NCBI RefSeq assembly: GCF_021442385.1
Contig: NZ_MUZA01000051.1
Coordinates: forward strand, 1-48,725
Direction of reading: 5' to 3'
Source: Micromonospora sp. MH99
GTDB lineage: Bacteria > Actinomycetota > Actinomycetes > Mycobacteriales > Micromonosporaceae
DNA length: 48,725 bases
Position 1 is the stretch's first letter, and the number at the start of each line of letters is the position of its first letter. Under the pieces are notes generated by a model, which worked only from the letters and a program-made list of their open reading frames with translations, did no database searches and had not been told where the DNA came from. Position numbers and translations under genes: made by a program. Of this stretch, positions 38,742 to 46,548 are shown one piece after another.

Positions 38742-39686
38742 TCAGTCACGCAGGATCTCAAGCGCACGTTCCAGATCGTCAGGGTAGTCGCTGACGAACC
38801 GGACCTCGTCCCCCGAACGGGGGTGCAAAAAGCTCAGTTCGCGGGCGTGCAGCCACTGTCGGGCCAGGCCGAGACGGGCCGAGAGGGTGGGATCGGCGCC
38901 GTAGGTGAGGTCACCGACACAGGGGTGCCGCAGCGTCGAGAAGTGCACCCGGATCTGGTGCGTCCGGCCGGTCTCCAACCGCACGTCGACCAGGCTGGCC
39001 GCCGGGAACGCCTCAAGCGTGTCGTAGTGGGTGATGCTCGGCTTGCCACCGGACACCACCGCCCAGCGGTAGTCGTGGGTGGGGTGCCTGTCGATCGGCG
39101 CGTCCACGGTGCCCCGCAGCGGGTCCAGGTGCCCCTGCACCACCGCGTGGTAGCCCTTGTCCACCTCGCGGTACTTGAAGGCCCGCTTCAACGCCGTGTA
39201 CGCCTGCTCGCTCTTGGCCACCACCATGATCCCCGTGGTGCCCACGTCGAGACGGTGCACCACGCCCTGCCGCTCGGCGGCGCCGCTGGTGGAGATGCGG
39301 TGCCCAATCGCGGCGAGCGCACCGATCACCGTCGGGCCGGTCCACCCCGGGCTGGGATGCGCGGCCACGCCCACCGGCTTGTCCACCACCACGATGTCGT
39401 CGTCGGCGTACACGACGCGCAGGCCGGGCACCGCCTGCGGCACCACGGTCGGTGGGGCGACCGGGGCGGGCAGGGTGACGTCCAGCCAGGAGCCGGCCTT
39501 GACCTTGTGGGAGTTGGGCCGGGCGGCGCCGTCGACGAGGGCGTCGCCCGCGTCGACCAGGGCGGCGGCTGCGGTACGGGAGAGGCCGAACAGCCGGGAC
39601 ACCGCCTGGTCCAGGCGCATGCCGTCCAGGCCGTCGGGCACGGGCAGCGAACGGTGGTCGCCACCGGCGGCGAACGTGGAGGTCAT
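38742..39686 (-). CDS. rluD: 23S rRNA pseudouridine synthase, RluD type
   Basis: 314 aa. Residues ~15-75 are the S4 RNA-binding domain (MRLDQAVSRLFGLSRTAAAALVDAG). The catalytic part has VVDKPVGVAAHPS, VHRLDVGTTGIMVVAKS with the catalytic Asp, and HQIRVHFSTLRHPCVGD. RluD makes pseudouridines in helix 69 of 23S rRNA; RluA/RluC-type targets cannot be excluded. The ATG overlaps the lspA stop (ATGA), so the two are translated together. Confidence 0.94.
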   Translation of the reverse strand: MTSTFAAGGDHRSLPVPDGLDGMRLDQAVSRLFGLSRTAAAALVDAGDALVDGAARPNSHKVKAGSWLDVTLPAPVAPPTVVPQAVPGLRVVYADDDIVVVDKPVGVAAHPSPGWTGPTVIGALAAIGHRISTSGAAERQGVVHRLDVGTTGIMVVAKSEQAYTALKRAFKYREVDKGYHAVVQGHLDPLRGTVDAPIDRHPTHDYRWAVVSGGKPSITHYDTLEAFPAASLVDVRLETGRTHQIRVHFSTLRHPCVGDLTYGADPTLSARLGLARQWLHARELSFLHPRSGDEVRFVSDYPDDLERALEILRD

Positions 39687-40297
39687 GCCCGCTCCCTCTG
39701 CTCGGCGTCGGCGGAGGCGCCCGCGTCGGCGGAGGCGTCGTCCCGGCCGGCCCGCCGGCCGTCACGCTGACGACCGGTCAGCTCCAGCAGCACGGCCAGC
39801 AGCACACCGCAGACCAGCGAGCTGTCGGCCAGGTTGAACACCGGGAAGTACTCGCCGTACGGCCCGAAGACGCTGATCATGTCGACCACGTGGCCGTGGA
39901 ACGGGGCGGGCGCCCGGAAGATCCGGTCCATGAGGTTGCCCAGCGCCCCACCGAGCACCAGGCCGAGGGAGATCGCCCACGGCAGGGACCGCAGTCGCAG
40001 CGCCATCCAGACGATCCAGCCGACCACGCCGATGGTGATCAGCGGGAACACCCAGGTGTAGTTCGCACCGATGCTCCACGCGGCGCCGCTGTTGCGGGTC
40101 AGGCTCAGGTAGACCAGCCCACCCAGCACCCGGACCGGCTCGCGGTCGCTGAGCGCGGCGAGCGCGAGGTGCTTGGTCACCAGGTCGGCCACCAGGGCCA
40201 CCAGGGCCACCCCGGCGAGGATCGCGACAGCCCGGGGCCGGGGCTTGCCGCCGCCCGGGTCGGTACGGCCAGGTTCGGCGGGCGGTGCTGCGGTCAT
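39683..40297 (-). CDS. lspA: Signal peptidase II
   Basis: 204 aa with four membrane helices. LspA removes signal peptides from lipoproteins after Lgt has lipidated them. The catalytic Asp pair lies in GGALGNLMDRIFRAP and FPVFNLADSSLV; NSGAAWS is the third conserved box. The tail of ~35 residues is charged. ATG 40297 has GGGGAG 3-4 nt upstream. Overlaps rluD (ATGA). Confidence 0.96.
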   Translation of the reverse strand: MTAAPPAEPGRTDPGGGKPRPRAVAILAGVALVALVADLVTKHLALAALSDREPVRVLGGLVYLSLTRNSGAAWSIGANYTWVFPLITIGVVGWIVWMALRLRSLPWAISLGLVLGGALGNLMDRIFRAPAPFHGHVVDMISVFGPYGEYFPVFNLADSSLVCGVLLAVLLELTGRQRDGRRAGRDDASADAGASADAEQRERA

Positions 40298-40321
40298 GCG
40301 CTCCCCATCGAGGTGTCTCGG

Positions 40322-40337
40322 CGGTGATCGCTCACCG
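40322..40337. terminator. Small hairpin between dksA-like gene and lspA
   Basis: CGGTGA-TCGC-TCACCG, 6-bp perfect arms in the 65-nt gap. It is short, and may be either a weak terminator or a regulator site. Confidence 0.35.
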
Positions 40338-40362
40338 TCTCATCGCAGACGGGGACCGGGCC

Positions 40363-40782
40363 TCAGCGCCGCTCCTCCAACTGCTTGCACGTCACACACA
40401 GGGTGGCCGACGGGAAGGCGGCGAGGCGCTCGACCGGGATCGGGTTGCCGCACCGCTCGCACCAGCCGTAACCACCCTCGTCGAGGCGCTCCAGGGCGCG
40501 CTCGACCTGCGTGATCCGTTCCAGAATGCTGTTGGCGAGAGAGATCTCCTGCTCCCGCTCGAACGTCTTGGTGCCGGTGTCGGCCTGGTCGTCCCCGGCC
40601 GAGTCCGTCAACCGATCGCGCTGCAGCTCGGTGATCTCGCTCAGCGTCTGATCGTACTCGGCGCGCAGCTCGTCCCGCCGCGCCGCCAGCGCCGCCCGGA
40701 TCTTCTCGGTCTCCGCCGCGCTGCGGGTGGCCTTGGCCACCGGCTTGCGGCCGGCGGTCCTGGTGTCGGCTGGCTTCGCCAT
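40363..40782 (-). CDS. TraR/DksA-type zinc finger protein
   Basis: 139 aa. An N-terminal basic stretch and a helical hairpin (AETEKIRAALAARRDELRAEYDQTL ... TFEREQEISLANSILERITQVERALERL) are followed by a CX2C-X17-CX2C zinc site: WCERCGNPIPVERL, then LCVTCKQ. DksA proteins bind in the RNA polymerase secondary channel. The acidic coiled-coil tip of DksA (DxxDxA) is replaced by SAGDDQADTG, which keeps the D-A-D part in outline. ATG 40782 has GAGGAG upstream. A strong promoter (TTGTCG-17-TATTCT) lies 120 nt upstream. Confidence 0.92.
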   Translation of the reverse strand: MAKPADTRTAGRKPVAKATRSAAETEKIRAALAARRDELRAEYDQTLSEITELQRDRLTDSAGDDQADTGTKTFEREQEISLANSILERITQVERALERLDEGGYGWCERCGNPIPVERLAAFPSATLCVTCKQLEERR

Positions 40783-40904
40783 GGGTCGCTCCTCGGCCGC
40801 GGCGCCGCTCGGTCGCGGCACCTGGTCAGGGGCGCCGACAAAGGCGTCCCCAAGTACGAAAAGGGGCGCACGGCGACGATGGCCGCGCACTCCGGAGGTT
40901 GGCA

Positions 40905-40933
40905 AGAATACGGAACGTACAGGCGTCCGACAA
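40905..40933 (-). promoter_or_regulatory. Promoter of dksA-like gene (TTGTCG-17-TATTCT)
   Basis: On the minus strand TTGTCG (40928-40933) and TATTCT (40905-40910) have an exact 17-bp spacer. The leader to the ATG is about 115 nt. Confidence 0.65.
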
Positions 40934-41003
40934 CGTGGCGCACCGTCGCACCGCTCAACAGCCCCGAGCCCTGCCTAACTGGGGCAAAGGGAACGCTAGC
41001 AGA

Positions 41004-42503
41004 TCAACCGACCGCCTCATCCCCGTACTCGCCAAACCATCGGGCCAGCCGACCCCGTCGGCTGACGGCCCGCAGCCGCCGTTCGGCGGCGTCGCGCACC
41101 CCACCGGTGGCGACGATCAGCAGGCTGTCGCCGGTTTTCAGCCGGGTGTCCGGACCGGGCACGAAGCCCACCCCGTCGCGCAGCACCAGAGTCACCGAAG
41201 CGCCCAGCGGCAACCGCAGCTCGTCGACGTGCACGCCGGCCAGCCGCGAGCCCGGAGGCACCTCCAGTTGGAGCAGATCGGCCCGCATCCGCTCCAGTGG
41301 CGCGGTCTCCACGTGGATCTCGGTGGCCTCGGCCGGCGCGGTGGTCCCCAGCCGGCGGGCGAACGGACCGAGCGTGCTGGTCTGCACCAGCGTGAAGATC
41401 ACCACCAGCACGAAGACCGCGTCGAAGAGGCGCTCCGCGCCCGGCACCCGCTCCGAGAGCGGGATGGTGGCCAACACGATCGGCACCGCCCCGCGCAGCC
41501 CGGCCCAGGACAGGAACGCCTGCTCCCGCAGGCCGACCCGGAACGGCGCCGCCGAGACGGCCACCGACAACGGCCGGGCCAGCAGCACCAGCGCCAGACC
41601 GGCCACCACCGCCGGCAGCACCGCCGCATCCAACCGGCCCGGCGAGGCCAGCAACCCGAGCAGCACGAACAGCCCGATCTGGGCGACCCACGCCAGCCCG
41701 TCGGCGAAGCCCAGGATCGCCTGCCGGTGCGACAGCCGGGCGTTGCCCAGCAGCACCCCGGCCACGTAGACGGCGAGGAAGCCCGAGGCGTGCAGAACGG
41801 CGCCTGCGGCGTACGCCAGGACGGTGATCCCCACCGCCGCGATCGGGTACAGCCCCGCGGACGGCAGCGCGGCCCGGCGCAGCGCCCACGTGCCGGCGAC
41901 GCCCGCACCCACGCCCACCGCCGCGCCGACGCCCAGCTCGTAGCAGACCAGACCGACCTCGTACCACCACGGATGCGACCAGCCGGAGTGCGACAGCAGC
42001 ACCACCAGCAGCACCACCGGGGCGTCGTTCATGCCCGACTCGGCCTCCAGTGTGGCCACCAGCCGCGGCGGCAGCCGCAGCCGTCGCAGGGTGGCGAACA
42101 CCGCCGCCGCGTCGGTGGAGGAGAGCACCGCGCCGTAGAGCAACGCCAGCCGCCAGTCCAGACCCAGCAACAGGTGTACGGCGACGCCGACCACCACGAT
42201 GCTGACGACCACGCCGACCGTGGAGAGCGCGGAGGCCAACCCGAGGACCGGACGCAGGGCGCTCCACCGGGCGGTCAGGCCACCCTCGGCGATGATCACG
42301 ATGAGCGCGCAGAAGCCGAGGGTCCGGGTCAGATCGACGTCGTCGAAGCGGATACCCAACCCGCCCTCGCCGATGGCCACGCCGAGCGCCAGGTAGAACA
42401 GCAGGCTGGGCACCCCGAGGCGGCTGGAGAGCCGGACGGCGCCGACCGCCACCAACAGCACGGCCGCGCCGAGCAGCAGCGCGATGTCCAGCCCGGGCGT
42501 CAC
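41004..42503 (-). CDS. Potassium/proton antiporter, CPA family with TrkA-C domain
   Basis: 499 aa. About twelve to thirteen membrane helices span residues 1-395 (for instance LLLGAAVLLVAVGAVRLSS, PSLLFYLALGVAIGEGGLG and LVATLEAESGMNDAPVVLLVVLL, where the last carries the paired Asp/Asn of the transport core). The C-terminal ~90 residues (LQLEVPPGSRLAGVHVDELRLPLGASVTLVLRDG...GDSLLIVAT) are a TrkA-C domain that binds a regulatory ligand. It probably exports K+ or Na+ in exchange for H+. GTG 42503 is the start; it lies 22 nt after yggU. Confidence 0.92.
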   Translation of the reverse strand: MTPGLDIALLLGAAVLLVAVGAVRLSSRLGVPSLLFYLALGVAIGEGGLGIRFDDVDLTRTLGFCALIVIIAEGGLTARWSALRPVLGLASALSTVGVVVSIVVVGVAVHLLLGLDWRLALLYGAVLSSTDAAAVFATLRRLRLPPRLVATLEAESGMNDAPVVLLVVLLSHSGWSHPWWYEVGLVCYELGVGAAVGVGAGVAGTWALRRAALPSAGLYPIAAVGITVLAYAAGAVLHASGFLAVYVAGVLLGNARLSHRQAILGFADGLAWVAQIGLFVLLGLLASPGRLDAAVLPAVVAGLALVLLARPLSVAVSAAPFRVGLREQAFLSWAGLRGAVPIVLATIPLSERVPGAERLFDAVFVLVVIFTLVQTSTLGPFARRLGTTAPAEATEIHVETAPLERMRADLLQLEVPPGSRLAGVHVDELRLPLGASVTLVLRDGVGFVPGPDTRLKTGDSLLIVATGGVRDAAERRLRAVSRRGRLARWFGEYGDEAVG

Positions 42504-42525
42504 GGTTGCCGAGCCCGGGCGGTCC

Positions 42526-42837
42526 TCACCCTGCGGATCCGTCGCGCAGTCGGTGCAGCACGTCGGTCAGCTCGGGGCCGGGCCGGTCGACGAGGAACAG
42601 CTTGTCCCGGCTGGTCGCGCCGGTGCGCAGCGACACCGTGGCCGCCCGGACGCCCAACGCGTCGGCGAGGGCCCGGCGGGCAGCCTCGGTCGCCCGACCG
42701 TCCACCGCCGGGGCGTGGACCGCGATCACCAGGGCGGGACCGTACGCGCCGTCGAAGCGGCCGCCGACGGCGTTGCGGGAGGCGCCAGGCTTCACCCGTA
42801 CCGCCACGGTGAGCGCGTCCTGCGGGGGCACCGACAC
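42526..42837 (-). CDS. yggU: DUF167 / YggU-family protein
   Basis: 103 aa. VAVRVKPGASRNAVGG, VHAPAVDGRATEAARRALADALG, and SLRTGATSRDKLFLVD are the DUF167 motifs. Function is not established. GTG 42837 lies 5 nt after the stop of the upstream membrane protein. The longer open frame upstream overlaps that gene and is rejected. Confidence 0.9.
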   Translation of the reverse strand: MSVPPQDALTVAVRVKPGASRNAVGGRFDGAYGPALVIAVHAPAVDGRATEAARRALADALGVRAATVSLRTGATSRDKLFLVDRPGPELTDVLHRLRDGSAG

Positions 42838-42842
42838 CGCTC

Positions 42843-43643
42843 TCAGATCGGCCGGACGTCGGTGAGCAGGGCGGTGGCCGGCGCGCACGCCCCGCACGGC
42901 GTGAAGCCGAGCTCGACGGCCTCGGCGACCGGGAGGGACTCGGGCACCCGCCCGGCCAGGCGCGGGCACCCGGCCAGGTGGTAGCGGGGTCGCCCGTCGA
43001 CAACCACGACGGGGTCGGGCAGCCGGGAGACCCGGGCCGCCTCGGCAGGGGTGATCGGCTGCTCGGCCGGCTCGTCGGCCAGCGCGTCGACCGACGTCGT
43101 GCCGGAGAGGTACGCCTCGTCGCCGCGCGCCACGAAGGGCGATGCCGGGCTGACGGGCGAGGAGCGTGACCCGTCGGCCGGGGTCACGAACGACGCCTCG
43201 GGCTCGAACGGCGCGGCCTCGTCATACGGCGAGGCCGCGTCGAAGGGCGGGGCCACGTCATACGGCGACGCCGCGTCGAAGGGCGGGACCGCCTCGAGGT
43301 CGGACGGCGGCTCGGGTGGTTGCCGCCACCCGGTGCCGCCGTTGCCGACCGTCGGAGGTACATGCTGGACCGGCACATCCGGCTCGGCCAGCGGCGGACC
43401 GTACGCGACACCCGGCTCGGCCTGGCTGGCCCTGCGGAATGTCGCGCGGTCCCGCGGACCGGCCCGACCGGGATCCGCCGTCGCGCGGTTGGCGGCTGCC
43501 TGGCGGGCGCCCACCACCAACGCGACGGCGGCCAGCAGACTGGCCGCGATGGAAATGGTCAACAGAACGCTGGAGCCACCGGCCAGACCGAACACCAGCA
43601 GCACCACAGCGACGAGGATGAGCAGAAGACTCGCGACTATCAC
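42843..43643 (-). CDS. Membrane protein with C-terminal Ada-like Cys motif
   Basis: 266 aa. Two membrane helices come first (MIVASLLLILVAVVLLVFGLA and VLLTISIAASLLAAVALVVGA). A long Pro/Asp/Ala-rich linker follows, including a repeat of (A/P)PFDAASPYD. The C-terminal ~50 residues, RYHLAGCPRLAG...EAVELGFTPCGACAP, look like the metal-binding YHxxxC...GYxPCxxC element of Ada proteins and clavate-type zinc sites. The protein could carry one Zn on the cytoplasmic side. GTG 43643. It lies between wag31 and yggU on the same strand. Function unknown. Confidence 0.8.
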   Translation of the reverse strand: MIVASLLLILVAVVLLVFGLAGGSSVLLTISIAASLLAAVALVVGARQAAANRATADPGRAGPRDRATFRRASQAEPGVAYGPPLAEPDVPVQHVPPTVGNGGTGWRQPPEPPSDLEAVPPFDAASPYDVAPPFDAASPYDEAAPFEPEASFVTPADGSRSSPVSPASPFVARGDEAYLSGTTSVDALADEPAEQPITPAEAARVSRLPDPVVVVDGRPRYHLAGCPRLAGRVPESLPVAEAVELGFTPCGACAPATALLTDVRPI

Positions 43644-43723
43644 GGCTCACCCCCGCCGCGTCGTACCGTCCAGGCAGGGCCGGCGACCGTCACCATCTGC
43701 GGACAGCGATCGCCGGCCGGTGC

Positions 43724-44530
43724 TCAGCGTCCGGCTTCGAGGGCGCCGGAGCGCCCGCCGCCGTACGAACCGGCGAGACCTGCCGCCGCCAGCCCATTGC
43801 CGCCGGCGACCCGGCCTGCCTCGGAGCGGGTCATCTCGGCTTCGAGGCCCTGGCCGCGACCGTCGAGGTCCCGCAGCTGGCTCTCCAGGTAGGCCTTGAG
43901 CCGGGTGCGGTACTCGCGCTCGAACTGCTTGAGCTCCTCGATGTGCTTCTGCAGGGCCGTGCGCTTGGCGTCCAGGCCGCCCATGGCCTCCTGGTGCCGC
44001 TGGCGGGCGTCCCGCTCCAGGGCGTCGGCCTTCGCGCGAGCCTCGCGGGTCACCTCCTCGGCCTTGCTCCGAGCCTCGGACAGGAGCTGGTCGGCCTCGC
44101 GGCGCGCGTCCGACACGTGGTCGTCGGCGGTGCGCTGGGCCATCATCAGCACGCGCAGGGCCTGCTGCTCACCGTCACCGGTGACGCCGCCGGCCGGGCC
44201 GCCGGTCGCGCGGACCTGCTCCAGCTCGGCCTGCATGGCGCGGGCGGCCTGCTCGGCAGCGGACTTGTCGCGCTGCACCCGGTCCAGCTGGGCCTTGACG
44301 TCGTTGAGCTCCGCCGCCAGTCGGGCGTCGCCGCCGGGGCCGGCGGGGGCGCCGCCACGACCGCCGCGCTCCACCTGGGCGCGCAGCTCGTTGTTCTCCT
44401 CGATGAGACGGGCGAGCTCGCGCTCGACCTCATCCAGGAAGGCGTCGACCTCCTCCTCGTCATACCCCCGCTTGCCGATCGGCGGTTTCTTGAAGGCGAC
44501 GTTGTGGACGTCGGCCGGGGTCAGCGGCAT
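43724..44530 (-). CDS. wag31: DivIVA / Wag31 polar growth protein
   Basis: 268 aa. The N-terminal LTPADVHNVAFKKPPIGKRGYDEEEVDAFLDEVERELARL is the DivIVA membrane-binding domain. A variable Gly-rich linker (~55-70) is followed by a long coiled coil (~70-235). It binds curved membrane at poles and steers cell wall growth. ATG 44530 has GAGGAG 5 nt upstream; the start at 44575 is rejected. It ends the ftsQ-ftsZ-yggS-sepF-yggT-wag31 series. Confidence 0.96.
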   Translation of the reverse strand: MPLTPADVHNVAFKKPPIGKRGYDEEEVDAFLDEVERELARLIEENNELRAQVERGGRGGAPAGPGGDARLAAELNDVKAQLDRVQRDKSAAEQAARAMQAELEQVRATGGPAGGVTGDGEQQALRVLMMAQRTADDHVSDARREADQLLSEARSKAEEVTREARAKADALERDARQRHQEAMGGLDAKRTALQKHIEELKQFEREYRTRLKAYLESQLRDLDGRGQGLEAEMTRSEAGRVAGGNGLAAAGLAGSYGGGRSGALEAGR

Positions 44531-44574
44531 CGAAACTCCTCGGGTCAGTTGCGGCCGCGAAAGCGCGTCGGTCA

Positions 44575-44880
44575 TCAGGCAGATGCCCTGATCGACGGCC
44601 CTAACACGAACTCCATCAGCACGAACAGGATAACCAGGAGCACAAGGGAGGCCAGGTCGATGCTCACGGTACCAATTCGCAGCGGAGGGATCACACGCCT
44701 CAACGCGTTGAGAGGGGGATCAGTGACGCTCCACACGGATTCCAGTCCTGCCGATGCGCCGCGTCCCGGCTGCCACCGCCGGCCGTACTGAAGGACGGCG
44801 CTCAACACGAACCGGGACAGAAGAAGAAGCAGGAAGACATAAAGGACCAGGTACAGCACTTGCAGTAAGATCGACAACAC
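44575..44880 (-). CDS. yggT: YggT-family membrane protein
   Basis: 101 aa, two membrane helices (LYLVLYVFLLLLLSRFVLSAVL and LASLVLLVILFVLMEFVLG). SVTDPPLNALRRVIPPLRIGTVSIDLA between them is the conserved YggT loop. It is widespread beside sepF and divIVA and thought to help division or osmotic fitness. GTG 44880 has GAGGGA about 11 nt upstream. Codon 5 is TTA, rare in this genome. Confidence 0.93.
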   Translation of the reverse strand: MLSILLQVLYLVLYVFLLLLLSRFVLSAVLQYGRRWQPGRGASAGLESVWSVTDPPLNALRRVIPPLRIGTVSIDLASLVLLVILFVLMEFVLGPSIRASA

Positions 44881-44910
44881 GGTCAGCGACGTCCCTCGGG
44901 TCGGGCGGGG

Positions 44911-45606
44911 TCAACTCAGGCTGAAAAAACCGCCCTCAGCGATCTTGGCCTTGTCCTCCGCGGTGACCTGGACATTGGCCGGTGAGAGCAGGAACACCCG
45001 ATTGGTCACGCGCTCGATCGTACCGCGCAGCCCGAACGCCAGACCGGCCGCGAAGTCAACCAGACGGCGGGCGTCCGCCTCATCCATCTCGGTGAGATTG
45101 ATGATCACTGGTACGCCGTCGCGGAAGTGCTCACCGATGGTGCGCGCCTCGCGGTACGTGGTCGGGTGCAGCGTGGTGATCTGATACCGCTGCTCCTCCT
45201 CGGGCACGGCCACGCGCTCCCGCGTCACGGCCTGCGGCGCGAGGGCCAGATTGTCGCGCGTGTGGTACGTCACCGCGCCCGACGTCTCACCGGCCGAGGA
45301 CCGCGTGATCGACCGTACGCTGGACCGCTCGGCCCGCTCCGGACGCTCACCGTCACCGCGGTCGGACTCGCCGCCGCGCCCGGTGGACCGCTCGGAGAGC
45401 CGACCCCGCTCGCTGGCGCGCGGCCGGGGAGCCGGTGGCTCCTCGGCGTCGTCGTCGTCCTCGTCGGCGAACTCCTCGGCGTACCGGCTCTGCCGGTAAC
45501 GCGACTCGCGGTAGCCACCCTTGTCGTAGCCACCGTCGTCGTAGGCCCGCTCGTCGTCTTCCTCGACGAGACCGAGCCAGACCCCCGCCTTGCGCAGTGC
45601 ACCCAT
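44911..45606 (-). CDS. sepF: Cell division protein SepF
   Basis: 231 aa. The N-terminal MGALRKAGVWLGLVEEDD is the membrane-binding amphipathic helix. A disordered Arg/Asp/Glu-rich linker (~20-130, with YDDGGYDKGGYRESRYRQSRY) follows. The C-terminal SepF core (ITTLHPTTYREARTIGEHFRDGVPVIINLTEMDEADARRLVDFAAGLAFGLRGTIERVTNRVFLLSP) binds the FtsZ tail. ATG 45606 was chosen over GTG 45672 because of GAAGGG upstream. It anchors FtsZ to the membrane, replacing FtsA. Confidence 0.96.
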   Translation of the reverse strand: MGALRKAGVWLGLVEEDDERAYDDGGYDKGGYRESRYRQSRYAEEFADEDDDDAEEPPAPRPRASERGRLSERSTGRGGESDRGDGERPERAERSSVRSITRSSAGETSGAVTYHTRDNLALAPQAVTRERVAVPEEEQRYQITTLHPTTYREARTIGEHFRDGVPVIINLTEMDEADARRLVDFAAGLAFGLRGTIERVTNRVFLLSPANVQVTAEDKAKIAEGGFFSLS

Positions 45607-45795
45607 CCCGCGCCCTTCCGTCCGCCGTGCGGCACTCGCCCCCGTGCCATGTCGCCCGTCGCGAGTGGACAACCATGCCCATCGGACCGGAACGGCAATC
45701 CCCCTGGCGCGCGATTCGCGTCGCGCGTCACGACCCCCACAAGGATCCGCCGCCCTGAAACAACACTGATGTAATTTGCCTGTCTCGCGGTCAGG

Positions 45796-46539
45796 CTACC
45801 GCAGCGTGGGACGCATTCCGAGCAACGCGCTACCGACGCGGACATGTGTCGCGCCGTATCGGATCGCGATTTCCAGGTCGCCGCTCATTCCCGCCGACAA
45901 CGCTGTCGCTCCCGGATGGAGCGTCCGAAACGCCTCGGCCACCTCGGCCAGTCGGGCGAAGGCCCGCTCCGGTGGCCAACCCAGCGGCGCCACCGCCATC
46001 AGACCGGCCAACCGCAGCGCGGGGGCGTCGGCCACCGCTGCGGCGACCGCCTCCAGCCCCACGCCCTCGTCGGCCGAGTCGGGCAACGCGCCGCCGCGCG
46101 CCGGGTCGCCGTCGATGCTCACCTGCACCAGGGCGTCCAGCGGCCGTTCCCGCTCCGCCGCCGCGTTACCCAGCGCGCGGGCCAGCCGCACACTGTCCAC
46201 CGAGTGCACGACGTCGGCGTAGCGCACGACCGAGCGGGCCTTGTTGCGCTGCAACTGCCCGATGAAGTGCCAGCGGGGGCGTACGTCGGCCGCAGCCACC
46301 TCGGCGGCCTTGCCGGCCGCCTCCTGGTCGCGGTTCTCCCCCATGTCGGTCACCCCGAGCCCGGCCAACGCCAGCACGTCACCGGCCGGGTACGTCTTGG
46401 TCACGGCGATCATCGTGACGTCGGCGGGATCCCGGCCCGCGCCCGCGCAGGCGTCGGCGATCCGGGCCCGCACCTGGACCAGGCCCGCCGCGAGTTCGGC
46501 GCGGCGGTCCGGTCGTACCGTGGCTGAGCTGTCGGTCAT
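45796..46539 (-). CDS. yggS: Pyridoxal phosphate homeostasis protein (YggS/PLPBP)
   Basis: 247 aa, alanine racemase-like TIM barrel without racemase function. MIAVTKTYPAGDVLALAGLGVTDMGENRDQEAAGKA has the PLP Lys in AVTK; WHFIGQLQRNKARSVV and MSGDLEIAIRYGATHVRVGSALLG are the family motifs. It balances free PLP. It starts 9 nt after ftsZ stops. The gap to sepF (189 nt) is larger than others in this block. Confidence 0.95.
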   Translation of the reverse strand: MTDSSATVRPDRRAELAAGLVQVRARIADACAGAGRDPADVTMIAVTKTYPAGDVLALAGLGVTDMGENRDQEAAGKAAEVAAADVRPRWHFIGQLQRNKARSVVRYADVVHSVDSVRLARALGNAAAERERPLDALVQVSIDGDPARGGALPDSADEGVGLEAVAAAVADAPALRLAGLMAVAPLGWPPERAFARLAEVAEAFRTLHPGATALSAGMSGDLEIAIRYGATHVRVGSALLGMRPTLR

Positions 46540-46548
46540 CGGCGGCGC

